A stretch of 64,000 nt of DNA, taken from assembly GCF_007828835.1 (NCBI RefSeq), contig NZ_VIVL01000011.1, forward strand, positions 124,001 through 188,000. Direction: 5' to 3'. The notes beneath the pieces are model-generated. The model saw only the letters and a program-made list of their open reading frames with translations. It did no database searches and was not told where the DNA came from. Both the position numbers and the translations under genes were made by a program. Below, one piece after another: positions 43,458-53,031 of this stretch. Within the stretch, counting starts at the first letter, position 1. The number at the start of each line of letters is the position of its first letter. Origin of the DNA: Variovorax beijingensis. GTDB lineage: Bacteria > Pseudomonadota > Gammaproteobacteria > Burkholderiales > Burkholderiaceae_C.

Positions 43458-45410
43458 TCAGGCCGCGAGCGCCTCGAGCTGGTCCGACAGGGCCAGCCAG
43501 CGCTCCTCGAGGCGGCCGATTTCGTCGTTGAGGGCTTTCAGCCGCTTGCCTGCCTCGGCAATCTCGGCTGGCGGCAACGGCTGCGCCAGGCGCGCCTCGA
43601 GCGCAGTGCGTTCGGTGCCGGCCACGGCCAGCCGTTCGTCGATCTGCGCGATCTCGCGCTTGATCGGCTTGGCCTGGTCGCTGCGCTGCTGGCGGTCCTG
43701 GGCGTCCTGCCTGGGCGCCGGGGCAGCCGTATTGGCGGCTTCGCGCACGGCCACCTTGGCTTCCTCGCGCAGCCGCTTGGCTTCGTCGAGCAGGTAGCGC
43801 TGGTAGTCGTCGAGGTCGCCGTCGAAATCGGCGACCACGCCGCGGCCCACGAGCCAGAACTCGTCGCACACCGAGCGCAGCAGCGCGCGGTCGTGGCTCA
43901 CCAGCATCAGCGTGCCTTCGAACTCGTTGAGCGCCACCGCCAGCGCCTCGCGCGTGGCCAGGTCCAGGTGGTTGGTGGGCTCGTCCAGCAGCAGCAGGTT
44001 GGGCCGCTGCCAGACCATCATCGCGAGCACCAGGCGCGCCTTCTCGCCGCCGCTCATGGTGCCCACGGGCTGCTTCACCATGTCGCCGCTGAAGTTGAAG
44101 CTGCCGAGAAAGCCGCGCAAGGCCTGCTCGCCGGTGCTTTCCTTGACGGCGCTTCCCAGTTCGCGCGCCATGCGAACCATGTGCTCGAGCGGGTTGTCCT
44201 GCGGGCGCAGCACGTCGAGTTCCTGCTGCGCGAAGTAGCCGATGTTGAGGCCCTTGCCTTCGGTGACCTGGCCGGCCAGCGCACCCATTTCGCGCGCAAT
44301 GGTTTTCACCAGCGTCGACTTGCCCTGGCCGTTGGCGCCCAGGATGCCGATGCGCTGGCCCGCGAGCACCGAGCGGCTGACGCCGCGCAGGATGGTCTTG
44401 GGCTCTTCGCCTTCGATCTCGTAGCCGAAGCTCGCGTTGCTGATCGAGAGCATCGGGTTGGGGATGTTGCCCGGCTCCTTGAACTCGAAGGTGAAGTCGG
44501 CCTCGGCCAGGAGCGGCGCGACCTTTTCCATGCGCTCCAGCGCCTTGACGCGGCTTTGCGCCTGCTTGGCCTTGCTGGCCTTGGCCTTGAAGCGGTCGAT
44601 GAACTTCTGCAGGTGGGCAATCTTGTCCTGCTGCTTGGAGAAGGCCACCTGCTGCTGTTCCATCTGCAGCGCGCGCATGTCCTCGAACTTGCTGTAGTTG
44701 CCGCCGTAGCGCGTGAGCTGGGCGTTGGCGATGTGCAGCGTGACGTCGGTCACGGCGTCGAGGAACTCGCGGTCGTGGCTGATGACGATCATGGTGCCGG
44801 CGTACTTCTGCAGCCAGGCTTCGAGCCAGACCAGCGCATCCAGGTCCAGGTGGTTGGTGGGTTCGTCGAGCAGCAGCAGGTCGCTCGGGCACATCAGCGC
44901 GCGCGCCAGCTGCAGGCGCATGCGCCAGCCGCCCGAGAAGCTGTTGACGGGCTCGTCGAGCTCGTGCGACTTGAAGCCCAGCCCGAGCACCAGCGCCTGC
45001 GCGCGCGGCACGGCGTCGTGTTCGCCGGCGTCGGCGAGGTCGGTGTAGGCGTGGGCCAGTTCCATGCCGATGTCGGCGTCGTCGGGGTTGGCTTCGTAGG
45101 CGGCCTCGATGGCCGCCAGCGAGGCGCGCAGCTCGGCCAGCCGGGTGTCGCCGCCCACCACGAAGTCGGTGGCCGACTCTTCGGTTTCGGGCATGTCCTG
45201 CGCCACCTGCGCCATGCGCCACTGCTTGGGCACGTAGAAGTCGCCGCCGTCTTCGTGCAGCGAGCCGTTGAAGAGCGCGAACAGGGTCGACTTGCCGGCG
45301 CCATTGCGTCCGACAAGGCCGACCTTCTCACCGGGATTGATGGTGACGGTGGCGCCGTCGAGCAGGACCTTGGCGCTGCGGCGAAGAATGACGTTTTTGA
45401 GAGTAATCAT
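43458..45410 (-). CDS. ABC-F family ribosome-associated ATPase (YheS/Uup-like)
   Basis: A 650-residue soluble protein with two ABC domains and no membrane part, the ABC-F arrangement of translation factors that act at the ribosomal E site. Domain 1 has GLVGRNGAGKSTLF and the signature FSGGWRMRLQLARAL, with LLLLDEPTNHLDLDALVWLEAWL. The linker KQQDKIAHLQKFIDRFKAKASKAKQAQSRVKAL is the P-site tRNA interaction motif region. Domain 2 has GILGANGQGKSTL, MSGGEKARLVLAMM and LLLDEPTNHLDLATREAL. A coiled-coil C-terminal domain follows. I chose ATG 45410, where the conserved MITLKNVILRRSAKVLL starts. Its length and linker fit YheS. Confidence 0.93.
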   Translation of the reverse strand: MITLKNVILRRSAKVLLDGATVTINPGEKVGLVGRNGAGKSTLFALFNGSLHEDGGDFYVPKQWRMAQVAQDMPETEESATDFVVGGDTRLAELRASLAAIEAAYEANPDDADIGMELAHAYTDLADAGEHDAVPRAQALVLGLGFKSHELDEPVNSFSGGWRMRLQLARALMCPSDLLLLDEPTNHLDLDALVWLEAWLQKYAGTMIVISHDREFLDAVTDVTLHIANAQLTRYGGNYSKFEDMRALQMEQQQVAFSKQQDKIAHLQKFIDRFKAKASKAKQAQSRVKALERMEKVAPLLAEADFTFEFKEPGNIPNPMLSISNASFGYEIEGEEPKTILRGVSRSVLAGQRIGILGANGQGKSTLVKTIAREMGALAGQVTEGKGLNIGYFAQQELDVLRPQDNPLEHMVRMARELGSAVKESTGEQALRGFLGSFNFSGDMVKQPVGTMSGGEKARLVLAMMVWQRPNLLLLDEPTNHLDLATREALAVALNEFEGTLMLVSHDRALLRSVCDEFWLVGRGVVADFDGDLDDYQRYLLDEAKRLREEAKVAVREAANTAAPAPRQDAQDRQQRSDQAKPIKREIAQIDERLAVAGTERTALEARLAQPLPPAEIAEAGKRLKALNDEIGRLEERWLALSDQLEALAA

Positions 45411-45551
45411 GAAATAGGAACCGTAGGGGCGATTATCCCGCCCGGCCCGTGGCGGCCCGGCGCGAAGGGGCAAATGGTGAGGGCACCACCCGGAAAAGGA
45501 GGCCGCAGCCGTGCTGCGGGAAAGCGGCGAAAAGGGGCGCGGCGGCGGCAG

Positions 45552-46433
45552 CTAACGCGCGCCGGCGCCGGCCAGCAGCGCGGTTCGGGTCACGAGCAGG
45601 ACCTGGTCCTCGCCTGCGGAGGTTTCCAGCCACACGACTTCAAGCTGCGGGAAGGCGGCTTCGAAGTATTCGCGCTCGTTGCCGATCTCCAGCACCAGCA
45701 CGGCTTCTTCGCTCATGCGCGAAGGCGCCTCGGCAAACAGCTGGCGCACGAAGTCCATGCCGTCGGCGCCGCCGGCCAGCGCCAGTTCGGGCTCGGCGCG
45801 GTATTCGGCGGGCAGGGCGGCCATGCTCGCGCTGTTCACGTAGGGCGGGTTGCACAGCACCAGGTCGTAGGGGCCGGGCAGGTTGGCGAGGCCGTCGGAT
45901 TCGACCAGCCTGATGCGTGCATCGAGTTGGTGCCGGGTGACGTTGATGGCGGCCACCTCGAGCGCCTCGGCCGACAGGTCGGCGGCATCGACCGTGGTGT
46001 CCGGATAGGTCATGGCCGCGAGGATGGCGAGGCTGCCGTTGCCGGTGCACAGGTCGAGCACGCGCTGCGTGTGTTCGCCGAGCCAGTAGTCGATGCTGCC
46101 GTCGGCGATCAGCTCTGCGATGAAGCTGCGCGGCACGATGGCGCGCTCGTCCACGTAGAAAGGCACGCCCTGCAGCCAGGCCTCCTTGGTGAGATAGGCA
46201 GCGGGCTTGCGCGTGGCGATGCGTTGGTCGAGCAGCGCGGCGACCTTGCCGGCGTCGGCCGGCGAGACGGCCTTGTCGGCCACGGCATCGATGTCGTCCA
46301 GCGGCAGCTTCAGGCGCCACAGCACCAGCCAGGCGGCTTCGTCGAAGGCGTTGGCCGTGCCGTGGCCGAAGGCAACGCCGGCTTCTTCCAGCCGTTTGGC
46401 GCCGGCCTCGATCAGCTCGATAACGGTGCTCAT
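45552..46433 (-). CDS. prmB: 50S ribosomal protein L3 N5-glutamine methyltransferase
   Basis: Methylates a glutamine of ribosomal protein uL3. The 293-residue protein has an N-terminal helical domain with FGHGTANAFDEAAWLVLWRLKLPLD. The SAM-binding site is VLDLCTGNGSLAILAAMTYPDTTVDAADLS, and the catalytic NPPY motif occurs in YDLVLCNPPYVNSASM. RFIAELI with FYVDERAIVPRS is typical of PrmB rather than PrmC. ATG 46433 overlaps the dapE stop by 4 bp. It is transcribed with dapE. Confidence 0.94.
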   Translation of the reverse strand: MSTVIELIEAGAKRLEEAGVAFGHGTANAFDEAAWLVLWRLKLPLDDIDAVADKAVSPADAGKVAALLDQRIATRKPAAYLTKEAWLQGVPFYVDERAIVPRSFIAELIADGSIDYWLGEHTQRVLDLCTGNGSLAILAAMTYPDTTVDAADLSAEALEVAAINVTRHQLDARIRLVESDGLANLPGPYDLVLCNPPYVNSASMAALPAEYRAEPELALAGGADGMDFVRQLFAEAPSRMSEEAVLVLEIGNEREYFEAAFPQLEVVWLETSAGEDQVLLVTRTALLAGAGAR

Positions 46434-47605
46434 CGGGCGAGCGACGCTTCGAGGCGCTCCAGGGTGCGCTTGTAGATGTTCTTGAGTGTCTCGATCTCGG
46501 CCACGTCGATGTGCTCGTCGATCTTGTGGATGCTGGCGTTGACCGGGCCGAGCTCGACCACCTGCTTGCAGATTTTGGCGATGAAGCGCGCATCGCTGGT
46601 GCCGCCGCTGGTCGAGAGCTCGGTGGCGATGCCGGTTTCATCGGCAATGGCCGCCTGCACCGCGCGGACGAGTTCGCCGGGCGTCGTGAGAAAGGGCAGG
46701 CCGCCGATGGTCCAGGCGAGCGTGCAGTCCACGCCGTGCGCATCGAGCACCGCATGCACGCGCTTCTGCAGCGACTCGGGCGTCGATTCCGTCGAGAAGC
46801 GGAAGTTGAAGTCGATGACCGCGCTGCCCGGAATCACGTTGCTCGCGCCGGTGCCCGCATGAAAGTTGCTGATCTGCCAGCTGGTGGGCTGGAAGTAGGC
46901 GTTGCCTGCATCCCAGCCGCTCGCGGCGTTGATGGCCACCAGTTCCGCCAGCGCGGGCGCCACGGCATGCACCGGGTTTTTCGCGAGGTGCGGGTAGGCG
47001 ATGTGGCCCTGCACACCGTGGACCGTGAGCTTGCCGCTCATGGTGCCGCGGCGGCCGTTCTTGATCATGTCGCCGCAGCGCTCGACGGCCGTAGGCTCGC
47101 CGACGATGCAGTAGTCGATGGTTTCGCCGCGCGCAGCCAGCGCGTTGCAGACGACGACGGTGCCGTCGACGCCCGGGCCTTCCTCGTCGCTGGTGAGCAG
47201 CAGCGCGAGCGTGAGCCTGGGATCGGGCGTGGCCGCAAGGAACTCCTCGATCGAGACCACGAAGGCCGCGACCGATGTCTTCATGTCGCACGCGCCGCGG
47301 CCATAGAGCTTGCCGCCGCGGTGGGTGGGCGTGAACGGGTGGCTGGTCCACTGCTCGACCGGCCCCGTGGGCACCACGTCGGTGTGGCCCGCGAACACCA
47401 GCGTCTTCGTCGGCGCACTGCCGGCCGGGCGGCGCACCGCCCACAGGTTGGTCACGCGGAAATCGGGCGGGCCGCTTTCGATGGTTTCGAGCGTGAAGCC
47501 CAACCGTGCCAGCCGTTCGCCGAGGATCTGTTGGCAGCCCGCATCGTCGGGGGTGACCGAGGGGCGCGAGATGAGTTGTTCGGCGAGCTGGAGGGTACGG
47601 GACAT
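46430..47605 (-). CDS. dapE: Succinyl-diaminopimelate desuccinylase
   Basis: Zinc hydrolase giving LL-diaminopimelate in the succinylase branch of lysine and peptidoglycan synthesis. The 391-residue protein has LVFAGHTDVVPTGP (metal His), YGRGACDMKTSVAAF (bridging Asp), LLTSDEEGPGVDGT (catalytic Glu pair) and the late GGTSDARFIA motif. The length is standard, slightly extended. Upstream in the same direction lie pilU and dapD, so three dap genes surround a pilus ATPase. Confidence 0.96.
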   Translation of the reverse strand: MSRTLQLAEQLISRPSVTPDDAGCQQILGERLARLGFTLETIESGPPDFRVTNLWAVRRPAGSAPTKTLVFAGHTDVVPTGPVEQWTSHPFTPTHRGGKLYGRGACDMKTSVAAFVVSIEEFLAATPDPRLTLALLLTSDEEGPGVDGTVVVCNALAARGETIDYCIVGEPTAVERCGDMIKNGRRGTMSGKLTVHGVQGHIAYPHLAKNPVHAVAPALAELVAINAASGWDAGNAYFQPTSWQISNFHAGTGASNVIPGSAVIDFNFRFSTESTPESLQKRVHAVLDAHGVDCTLAWTIGGLPFLTTPGELVRAVQAAIADETGIATELSTSGGTSDARFIAKICKQVVELGPVNASIHKIDEHIDVAEIETLKNIYKRTLERLEASLAR

Positions 47606-47621
47606 CGGGGGAAGGCTGTGT

Positions 47622-48770
47622 TCAGAACTTCACGTCAAGCGTGATGTCGGTGAAAGTAGGTTCGTCGACCTGGTCCGTCAGGTTGCGGTCTTCGGTCTTC
47701 TGCTTGGGCGCGGCGCGGTTCTGCAGCCGCCACATCAGGTTGGTGGGCGAGTCGGCCTGGGCCAGGCCTTCCTCGCGCGTCACGCGCTCTTCGGTGATGA
47801 GCCGGGCAATGTCTTCCTCGAAGGTCTGCGAGCCTTCGGCCATCGACTGCTCCATGGCTTCCTTGACGGCGGAGAAGTCGCCCTTTTCGATCAGCTCGGC
47901 CACCAGGGCCGTGTTGAGCATGACCTCGAGCGCCGGCACGCGGCCGCCGGTGGGCGTGCGCAGCAGCCGCTGCGACACGATGGCGCGCAGCGCCGATCCC
48001 AGATCGCCCAGCAGCGTGGGGCGCACCTCGACCGGGAAGAAGCTCAGGATGCGGTTGAGCGCGCGGTAGCTGTTGTTGGCATGCAGCGTGGCCACGCACA
48101 GGTGGCCCGACTGCGCATAGGCGATGGCGGCCGTCATGGTTTCGCGGTCGCGGATCTCGCCGATCTGGATCACGTCGGGCGCCTGGCGCAGCGCGTTCTT
48201 GAGCGCGACCTGCAGCGACTCGGTGTCGCTGCCCACATCGCGCTGGTTCACCAGCGACTTCTTGTTGGTGTAGGTGAACTCGATGGGTTCTTCCACCGTG
48301 AGGATGTGGCCCGTGGCGTGCTCGTTGCGGTAGTCGAGCATCGAGGCCAGCGTGGTGGTCTTGCCCGCGCCGGTCGCGCCCACCATCAGGATCAGGCCGC
48401 GCTTCTCCATGATGAGCGTCTTGAGGATGTCGGGCAGGTTCAGGTCGGCGAAGCTCGGGATGGTCGAGGCGATGTGCCGCACCACCACCGCATAGCTGCC
48501 GCGCTGGCGCATGGCGCTGATGCGGTAGTTGCCGGCGCCCTCGAGCATCACGGCCATGTTGAGTTCGCCTGTTCGCTCCAGCTCCTGGATGCGGGCTTCG
48601 GGCACCACCTCGGCCAGCAGCGCGAGCGGCGCGGCCGCCGGCAGGACCTGGGCGTTGATCGGCACGCAGGTGCCGTTGAGGCGGATCAGCACCGGGGAGT
48701 GCGCCGAGAGGTAGATGTCGGAGGCCTTGCGCTCGGCCATCAAACGAAGAATCCGCTCCATCATGTTCAT
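47622..48770 (-). CDS. pilU: PilT/PilU-like retraction ATPase
   Basis: Hexameric ATPase of the PilT family powering type IV pilus retraction; the features fit PilU. The 382-residue protein has MERILRLMAERKASDIYLSAHSPVLIRLNG, Walker A MVGATGAGKTTTLASM and Asp box ILTVEEPIEFTYTNKKSLVNQRDVG. The Walker B region is APDVIQIGEIRDRETM and the His box is HLCVATLHANNSYRALNRIL. The tail beyond residue 345 is longer than in PilT. It lies alone between dapD and dapE, without pilT or other pilus genes in the window, so its partner is elsewhere. Confidence 0.9.
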   Translation of the reverse strand: MNMMERILRLMAERKASDIYLSAHSPVLIRLNGTCVPINAQVLPAAAPLALLAEVVPEARIQELERTGELNMAVMLEGAGNYRISAMRQRGSYAVVVRHIASTIPSFADLNLPDILKTLIMEKRGLILMVGATGAGKTTTLASMLDYRNEHATGHILTVEEPIEFTYTNKKSLVNQRDVGSDTESLQVALKNALRQAPDVIQIGEIRDRETMTAAIAYAQSGHLCVATLHANNSYRALNRILSFFPVEVRPTLLGDLGSALRAIVSQRLLRTPTGGRVPALEVMLNTALVAELIEKGDFSAVKEAMEQSMAEGSQTFEEDIARLITEERVTREEGLAQADSPTNLMWRLQNRAAPKQKTEDRNLTDQVDEPTFTDITLDVKF

Positions 48771-48804
48771 CGGTCTCTCTCCTCGGGTGCTGTTGTTTTC
48801 TCGA

Positions 48805-49638
<834 letters not shown>

Positions 49639-49682
49639 GGAGAAAGTCTCGTGTGAAAAATGGGTGCGGGCGGAAAAGCGGA

Positions 49683-50894
49683 TCAGCGGCGGGCGTCCTT
49701 GCAGAAGCGGACGATGCGCTGGGCGGCCTCCACGCATTCGGCTGTTTCGGCGACCAGTGCCATGCGGATGCGGCCGCGGCCGGGGTTGGCGCCGTGGGCG
49801 GTCTCTCGCGCCAGATAGCTCCCCGGCAGGACCGTCACATTGTATTGAGCGTAGAGCGCGCGGGCGAAGGCTTCGTCGTCGCCAGCCCACACTTCGGGAA
49901 TGCCGGCCCAGAGGTAGAAGCTGGCATCGGGCAGGCGCACGTCGAGCACGGTTTCGAGCAGCGGCGTGACGGCCGCGAACTTGGCGCGGTACTGGGCGCG
50001 GTTGTCCACCACATGGGACTCGTCGCCCCAGGCCGCGATGCTGGCTGCGGCCACGGCGCCGCTCATGGCGCTGCCGTGATAGGTGCGATAGAGCAGGAAC
50101 TTCTTGATGATGGCCGCGTCGCCCGCCACGAAGCCGCTGCGCAGGCCGGGCACGTTGCTGCGCTTGGACAGCGAGGTCAGCGCAATCAGGTTCCGGAAGT
50201 CGGGCCGGCCGAGCTTCACCGAGGCCTCGAGGCCGCTGAGCGGGGGCTCGTCGCGGAAGTAGATTTCGCTGTAGCACTCGTCCGCGGCAATCACGAAACC
50301 GTGGCGGTCCGACAGATCGAAGAGTCTTTTCCATTCGTCCAGCGACATCACCGCACCCGTCGGGTTGCCCGGCGAGCAGACGAACACCAGCTGCGTGCGG
50401 GCCCAGACGGCCTCGGGCACGCTGTCCCAGGCGACCGCGAAATTGCGCGCCGGCACGCTGGCCACGTAGTACGGCTCGGCGCCCGAAAGCAGGGCCGCGC
50501 CCTCGTAGATCTGATAGAACGGATTGGGCGACATCACCACCGGCTGCGGCGAGGCGGTGGGGTCGACCACGGTCTGCGCCAGCGAGAACAGGGCTTCCCG
50601 CGAACCATTGACAGGCAGCACCTGTGTGGCCGGGTCGAGGGTGAGGCTGTAGCGGGTTTTCAGCCAGTCGGTGAAGGCGCTGCGCAGAGCCAGGTCGCCC
50701 GCGGTCGCCGGGTAGGCGGCCAGCGCACCGAGGCCGGCGCTCAGGGCGTCCTTGATGAAGCCCGGCGTGGCGTGCTTGGGTTCGCCGATGCCCAGGCTGA
50801 TGGCCGGGAACTCGGGGTTGGGCGTAGCGCCCGCGAACAGTTGCTTCAGCCGTTCGAAGGGATAGGGTTGCAACCGGGAAAGCAGGGGATTCAT
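49683..50894 (-). CDS. dapC: Succinyldiaminopimelate transaminase
   Basis: PLP aminotransferase forming N-succinyl-LL-diaminopimelate. The 403-residue protein begins MNPLLSRLQPYPFERLKQLFAG, the conserved DapC N terminus. It has SLGIGEPKHATP, VNGSREALFSLAQ, VCSPGNPTGAVMSLDEW and the PLP lysine region LTSLSKRSNVPGLRSGF. It precedes dapD by 44 bp, so the succinylase branch is encoded as dapC-dapD-(pilU)-dapE. Confidence 0.94.
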   Translation of the reverse strand: MNPLLSRLQPYPFERLKQLFAGATPNPEFPAISLGIGEPKHATPGFIKDALSAGLGALAAYPATAGDLALRSAFTDWLKTRYSLTLDPATQVLPVNGSREALFSLAQTVVDPTASPQPVVMSPNPFYQIYEGAALLSGAEPYYVASVPARNFAVAWDSVPEAVWARTQLVFVCSPGNPTGAVMSLDEWKRLFDLSDRHGFVIAADECYSEIYFRDEPPLSGLEASVKLGRPDFRNLIALTSLSKRSNVPGLRSGFVAGDAAIIKKFLLYRTYHGSAMSGAVAAASIAAWGDESHVVDNRAQYRAKFAAVTPLLETVLDVRLPDASFYLWAGIPEVWAGDDEAFARALYAQYNVTVLPGSYLARETAHGANPGRGRIRMALVAETAECVEAAQRIVRFCKDARR

Positions 50895-50968
50895 GCCCGG
50901 GATTATCGGTGACAGGTGTTATCGCTCCTGCCGAAGCGGCTACTGACAGCCATGACGGCCAGCAGGCG

Positions 50969-51607
50969 TCAGGCCGCGCTGCGCCGGTAGAAGGCCAGCG
51001 AACCCGCCAGCGCCAGCAGCATGCCGCCGCAGGCGCGGTCGATCCAGCGCGTGGCCGATGCCGTCAGCACCCGGATCGCGCGGGCGCCGACGAAGGCATA
51101 GCCCAGCATCACCAGCGTGTCGAGGCCGGCGAAGATCAAGGCAATGATCAGGTACTGCGGCGCCTGCGCGGCCGCCGGATCGATGAACTGCGGCAGGAGC
51201 GCCGAGCAGAAGATGTAGCCCTTGGGATTGGTCACCGCCACCAGGAAGGACTTGAAGAAGATGCGCCGGCTCTCGCCCGCCGTGACCGAAGCGGCAGAGT
51301 CCGCATCCGGCAGCTTGAAGCCTCCCTTGGAGCGCAGCATGCGCAACCCGAGCCAGGCCAGGTAGGCGGCGCCCACCCACTTGAGCATCGAGAACCAGAA
51401 TTCCGAGGCCGCGAGCAGCGCACCAAGGCCAAGCGCCACGGCGCCGACCAGCACGAAGTCGGACAGCACCGCGCCGAGCATGCCCGGCAACGCCCGGCGC
51501 ACGCCGTGGCGGGAGCCGTTGCTCAGCGCCAGCAGCACCGTGGGGCCGGGCGTGGCGATGGCGGTGAAGGCGACGAGGGCGAACAGCAGGGCGGTGGCGA
51601 GCGTCAT
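50969..51607 (-). CDS. LysE/RhtB-family amino acid exporter
   Basis: A 212-residue inner-membrane exporter with six hydrophobic helices. The N-terminal motif TALLFALVAFTAIATPGPTVLLALSNGSRHGVRRALPGMLGA carries the PGP signature of the LysE/RhtB family. Later segments FFKSFLVAVTNPKGYIFCSALLPQF and a terminal helix fit. Substrates in this family are amino acids such as lysine, homoserine or threonine. Proximity to the lysine-pathway genes is suggestive but not proof. Confidence 0.88.
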   Translation of the reverse strand: MTLATALLFALVAFTAIATPGPTVLLALSNGSRHGVRRALPGMLGAVLSDFVLVGAVALGLGALLAASEFWFSMLKWVGAAYLAWLGLRMLRSKGGFKLPDADSAASVTAGESRRIFFKSFLVAVTNPKGYIFCSALLPQFIDPAAAQAPQYLIIALIFAGLDTLVMLGYAFVGARAIRVLTASATRWIDRACGGMLLALAGSLAFYRRSAA

Positions 51608-51644
51608 GGCGGCGGGCTTCCTGGCGGGCTTCCTTCTTCCGGGT

Positions 51645-52991
51645 TCAGATCTTCTTGACCAGCACCTGGCTCTTGCGGTCCCAGTTGTACTTGCGCTTGC
51701 GGGCTTCGGGCAGCCAGTCGGGGTTGACCTGCTGGAAGCCGCGCTTGAGGAACCAGTGCATGGTGCGGGTGGTGAGCACGAAGATGCTTTCCAGGCCCAT
51801 CGCCTTGGCGCGGTGCTCGATGCGCTTGAGGATACGTTCCCCGTCGCCCTGCGACTGCGACTGCGGCGAGACGGTGAGCGCGGCCATTTCGGCGGTCTTG
51901 GCTTCGGGATAGGGGTAGAGCGCCGCGCAGCCGAAGATCACGCCGTCGTGCTCGATGACCGTGTAGTGGCCCACGTCGCGCTCGATCTCGGTGCGGTCGC
52001 GCTTGACCAGCGTGCCGTCGCGCTCGAAGGGCTCGATCAGCTGCAGGATGCCGCCGATGTCGTCCACCGTGGCTTCGCGCAGGCTTTCGAGCTTCTCGTC
52101 GATCACCATGGTGCCGACGCCGTCGTGCACGTACACCTCCAGCAGCAGCGAGCCGTCCAGCGCAAAGGGCAAGATGTGGTTGCGCTCCACGCCGCCCTTG
52201 CAGGCCTTCACGCAGTGCTGCAGGTAGAAGGCGGTGTCGGTGGGCTTCTGCGGCGGCGGCAGCGATGCCAGCAGCTTCTCGGCCGCGGCGAGCGGCAGCT
52301 CGGTGTCGATGGGGTTGTCTTCGCTTTCCGGCAGTTCGCTGTCGATGCGGATGCCAGGGATCTCGGTCAGGAAGATCAGCTTGTCGGCCTGGATGGAGAT
52401 GGCCACGCTGGTGGCGACTTCTTCCATCGTCAGGTTGAAGGCCTCGCCGGTGGGCGAGAAGCCGAAGGGCGAGATCAGCACCATGGCGCCGAAGTCGAGC
52501 GTGCGGCGGATGCCCACGGCATCGACCTTGCGCACCAGGCCCGAATGCTTGAAGTCCACGCCGTCGACCACGCCCACGGGACGCGCGGTGATGAAGTTGC
52601 CCGAGATCACGCGCACCGTCGATCCGGCCATCGGCGTGTTCGGCAGGCCCTGGCTGAAAGCGGCCTCGATCTCGTAGCGCAGCTGGCCGGCGGCTTCCTG
52701 GGCCGAGTCGAGCGCCACCTCGTCGGTGATGCGGATGCCGTGCGAATAGCGCGCCTCGTGCCCCTTGGCCGCGAGCTGCTCGTTGACCTGCGGGCGGAAG
52801 CCGTGCACCAGCACGATCTTGACGCCCATGCTCTGGATCAGCGCCAGGTCCTGTGCAATGTTCTGCAGCTTGCCCGCCGCGATCGCCTCGCCGGCCAGCG
52901 CGACCACGAAGGTCTTGCCGCGGTGCGTGTGGATGTAGGGCGCGACCGAGCGGAACCAGGGCACGAAGGTGAAGTTGAAAACGGTGGACAT
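51645..52991 (-). CDS. argA: N-acetylglutamate synthase
   Basis: First step of arginine synthesis: acetyl-CoA + glutamate. The 448-residue protein fuses an amino-acid-kinase-like domain (residues about 1-290: FVPWFRSVAPYIHTHRGKTFVVALAGEAI, KIVLVHGFRPQVNEQLA, EVATSVAISIQADKLIFLTEIPGI) to a GNAT acetyltransferase domain (about 300-448: REATVDDIGGILQLIEPFERDGTLVKR, AEMAALTVSPQSQSQGDGERIL). This is the classic ArgA architecture. Feedback inhibition by arginine is usual for the family. ATG 52991 is the conserved start (MSTVFNFTFVPWFR). Confidence 0.95.
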   Translation of the reverse strand: MSTVFNFTFVPWFRSVAPYIHTHRGKTFVVALAGEAIAAGKLQNIAQDLALIQSMGVKIVLVHGFRPQVNEQLAAKGHEARYSHGIRITDEVALDSAQEAAGQLRYEIEAAFSQGLPNTPMAGSTVRVISGNFITARPVGVVDGVDFKHSGLVRKVDAVGIRRTLDFGAMVLISPFGFSPTGEAFNLTMEEVATSVAISIQADKLIFLTEIPGIRIDSELPESEDNPIDTELPLAAAEKLLASLPPPQKPTDTAFYLQHCVKACKGGVERNHILPFALDGSLLLEVYVHDGVGTMVIDEKLESLREATVDDIGGILQLIEPFERDGTLVKRDRTEIERDVGHYTVIEHDGVIFGCAALYPYPEAKTAEMAALTVSPQSQSQGDGERILKRIEHRAKAMGLESIFVLTTRTMHWFLKRGFQQVNPDWLPEARKRKYNWDRKSQVLVKKI

Positions 52992-53031
52992 GGAGCGTGA
53001 TTGTGCATTCTTGGAAGGCGCTTGGTGCAGC